NCBI RefSeq assembly: GCF_050587365.1
Contig: NZ_JBOBFV010000001.1
Location: forward strand, 1,178,001 to 1,242,000
Length of the DNA stretch: 64,000 bases
Origin: Plantibacter auratus
GTDB lineage: Bacteria; Actinomycetota; Actinomycetes; Actinomycetales; Microbacteriaceae
Direction of reading: 5' to 3'
The notes under the pieces are model-generated. The model saw only the letters and a program-made list of their open reading frames with translations. It was not told the origin of the DNA and did no database searches. A program made the position numbers and the translations under genes. Positions 62,435 through 64,000 of the stretch are shown in pieces (positions within the stretch are counted from its first letter, which is position 1; every line of letters begins with the position of its first letter).

Positions 62435-63437
62435 GGACGTACGCCAGATCACGCGTCGTCGCGACGAAGCCCTGTCGTTCGTACAGCCCGAGTGCACCCG
62501 TGGGGCTGGCCGTGTCGACCTCCAGGGTCGCCCGCTCGAGGCCGGCTGCCTGGATCCGGCGAAGCGCGGTGGCCAGCAGAGCCGGTGCGAGTCGTCGGCC
62601 ACGCCAATCGCGCACGGTCCCGACGAGGGCGATGTACGCGCTGGTGAACCCCTGCGCGGACCAGCTGTCCTCGTCCACCTCGGCCAGCGTGAAGCCGACG
62701 ACCCGTCCATCGTCGTCGATCGCTACCACCGAGAGGTCGTCGCGGAAGTGGGATCCGCCGACGAACTGCGCCCACATCGCCGGGACCGTCTCCAGGCTGC
62801 CCCAGTGGTCCCGGAACGAGTCGTTCCGAGCCTCCCTCGTGCGTTCGGCCACGTCCGGGTGGTACGCCTCGAGTCGGACACCGTCGGGCACGTCGATCTC
62901 GTCGATGGGCGCGGAGAGGTCGCGTTCCATGATCGTGAAGTACCGCGCCACGCCGAAGCCGAACCGCTCCAACAGGCGCGCCGCCCCCGGGTTCCGTTCG
63001 TCGACGTAGGCACGGGAGGAAGCTGGAGCACCCGTCTCGACGGAGGCCAGCTGCTGCTTGGATCGTTCCAGCGACCACGCGAGCAGCACTCGGCCGATCC
63101 CCCGCTCACGCCATGCGGGATGCACGCCGCCGAAGACGTACGAATACACGGACACGTCTCGCGAGGGCGACAGGACCACCATCGCGTAGGCGACCAGCGT
63201 GCCGTCGGCGGCGATCGCCAGCAGGCTGTCCGCAGCCATGTCGATCCACGCGTGGTCGAACTGGTCCGCGATCTCATCGCGGCTCGTCACCCGGTGGGGG
63301 TTGTCGAACGGATCCATGGCACGGCACAGCGCCACGATGTCGTCGATGTCCGCGCGGACCGCCGGACGCCAGTGATCGACGTCGGGGTGCTGTGGCAGGG
63401 CCGGCAGGCCGGCCGGAACGGCGGGAGTGGTACTCAT
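62424..63437 (-). CDS. Tandem GNAT acetyltransferase
   Basis: A 337-residue protein with two GNAT domains. The first (about 25-170) has GGVHPAWRERGIGRVLLAWSL; the second (about 190-337) has LVGTVRDWRGRRLAPALLAT and LGLYERQGF. Such tandem GNATs resemble mycothiol synthase in layout, but no specific substrate can be assigned. It lies between rplQ and truA, overlapping the latter. Confidence 0.85.
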   Translation of the reverse strand: MSTTPAVPAGLPALPQHPDVDHWRPAVRADIDDIVALCRAMDPFDNPHRVTSRDEIADQFDHAWIDMAADSLLAIAADGTLVAYAMVVLSPSRDVSVYSYVFGGVHPAWRERGIGRVLLAWSLERSKQQLASVETGAPASSRAYVDERNPGAARLLERFGFGVARYFTIMERDLSAPIDEIDVPDGVRLEAYHPDVAERTREARNDSFRDHWGSLETVPAMWAQFVGGSHFRDDLSVVAIDDDGRVVGFTLAEVDEDSWSAQGFTSAYIALVGTVRDWRGRRLAPALLATALRRIQAAGLERATLEVDTASPTGALGLYERQGFVATTRDLAYVRER

Positions 63438-63477
63438 GTCTCCAGCCTAGGACACCGTCGCAGCGCCGCCAGGAACG

Positions 63478-63515
63478 ACGGAACCCCGCCCTCCAGGTGG
63501 AGAGCGGGGTTCCGT
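63478..63515 (-). terminator. rplQ operon terminator
   Basis: ACGGAACCCCGC and GCGGGGTTCCGT form a long stem with an inner CTCC/GGAG stem and AGGT loop, 17 bases past the rplQ stop; TCGTGTGTCG follows. Confidence 0.85.
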
Positions 63516-63531
63516 TCGTGTGTCGCTGAAC

Positions 63532-64000
63532 CTACTTGGCGTCCTTCGCGGGAGCCTCGTCGGTGGTCTCGCCGGCGTCGACGGACTCGCCGTCGGTCTC
63601 GGTCGCCTCGACGGCTTCCGTCGCCTCTGCGTCGGCTTCGACCTCGGCGGGGGTCTCCTCGGCCGGAGCCTCGTCGACCGGCGCTGCGGCGTGCTTCGCG
63701 GACTGCTTGGCCGGCTTCGCCTTCGGCGTGACGGGCTCGAGGACGAGCTCGATCACGGCCATCGGAGCGTTGTCGCCCTTGCGGTAACCGGTCTTGATGA
63801 TGCGCGTGTAGCCACCCTGGCGGTCGGCGACGAGGGGCGCGATCTCCGTGAAGAGCTCGTGGACGACGCTCTTGTCGGTGATCGTCGCGAGCACCCGACG
63901 GCGGGCGTGCAGGTCGCCGCGCTTCGCGAAGGTGATCAGGCGCTCAGCGAGCGGACGCAGGCGCTTCGCCTTGGTCTCGGTGGTCTGGATGCGCTTGTGG
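63532..64000 (-). CDS. rplQ: 50S ribosomal protein L17, C-terminal part (start outside the window)
   Basis: The visible 155 residues begin HKRIQTTETKAKRLRPLAE and include FAKRGDLHARRRVLATI and GGYTRIIKTGYRKGDNAPMAVIELV, the L17 core. The reading frame continues off the right edge. After the core comes a 60-residue acidic Ala/Glu/Thr tail, an extension often seen in actinobacterial L17. Confidence 0.97.
   Translation of the reverse strand, partial: HKRIQTTETKAKRLRPLAERLITFAKRGDLHARRRVLATITDKSVVHELFTEIAPLVADRQGGYTRIIKTGYRKGDNAPMAVIELVLEPVTPKAKPAKQSAKHAAAPVDEAPAEETPAEVEADAEATEAVEATETDGESVDAGETTDEAPAKDAK

Overview
The window is high-GC, gene-dense DNA from an actinobacterium, most likely of the family Microbacteriaceae; the genus cannot be fixed from sequence alone. 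This rests on the very high GC, frequent GTG/TTG starts, ATGA/GTGA stop-start overlaps, a GuaB3 paralogue beside guaB, DUF6350 (PerM-like) between sucD and purN, the order rplQ-truA-rplM-rpsI-glmM-coaA-glmS-acpS-alr-tsaEB-rimI-tsaD, and CIRCE-controlled groES standing alone. Most genes are on the minus strand.

Layout. 1-6656: a mannitol PTS operon (orphan EIIB, ptsH, ptsI, mtlA, mtlF, mtlD) divergent from the PRD-type activator mtlR. 6699-8347: an XRE-cupin regulator divergent from azlCD. 8352-10035: nagB with a ROK kinase. 10295-13978: a lipoprotein and a sugar ABC importer without an ATPase. 14128-16658: icd, an acetyltransferase, and an alkyltransferase-like gene overlapping a membrane protein tail to tail. 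16768-22479: purH-purN-perM-like-sucD-sucC. 22640-30731: an MpaB/DUF2236 oxygenase, a sortase-type thioester surface protein, an SseB-like protein, pcrA, a glycerophosphodiesterase and a Bax-inhibitor-1 homologue. 30972-40493: guaA, DUF3817, surf1, a KhtTU-type antiporter, glpD, guaB3 and guaB. 40713-47791: a branched-chain amino acid ABC system (livHMGF on +, livK on -) split by an AbiEi-like/nuclease-like gene embedded in palindromic repeats. 48003-53896: rarD, groES with two CIRCE elements, a frameshifted methyltransferase, a DUF4190 protein, and tsaD-rimI-tsaB. 53907-64000: tsaE, alr, acpS, glmS, coaA, glmM, rpsI, rplM, truA, a tandem GNAT and the 3' part of rplQ.

How the genes fit together. 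Mannitol is imported and phosphorylated by EI-HPr-MtlF-MtlA and oxidised by MtlD, with MtlR as the PTS-responsive regulator. nagB and the ROK kinase feed amino-sugar carbon into glycolysis, while glmS and glmM run the opposite, anabolic direction towards UDP-GlcNAc, next to alr, so cell-wall precursor synthesis is grouped. tsaB, tsaE and tsaD form the t6A tRNA-modification set. purH/purN and guaA/guaB cover late purine synthesis, and icd with sucCD covers part of the TCA cycle.

The least ordinary part is 44752-46513. A 15-bp palindrome, CAGCGC-N3-GCGCTG, occurs six times (four perfect) on both sides of one solitary gene, and two of its clusters form inverted-repeat elements of about 150 bp. 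The gene joins an AbiEi-like N-terminus to a DUF559/Vsr-like nuclease C-terminus. A winged-helix plus nuclease protein framed by its own putative binding sites, sitting inside a transporter locus, is the best candidate here for an undescribed system. Other observations are a LivH permease with an exported beta-sandwich-like N-terminal domain, a thioester surface protein, a one-base frameshift in a methyltransferase, and a probable premature stop in a lipoprotein gene.
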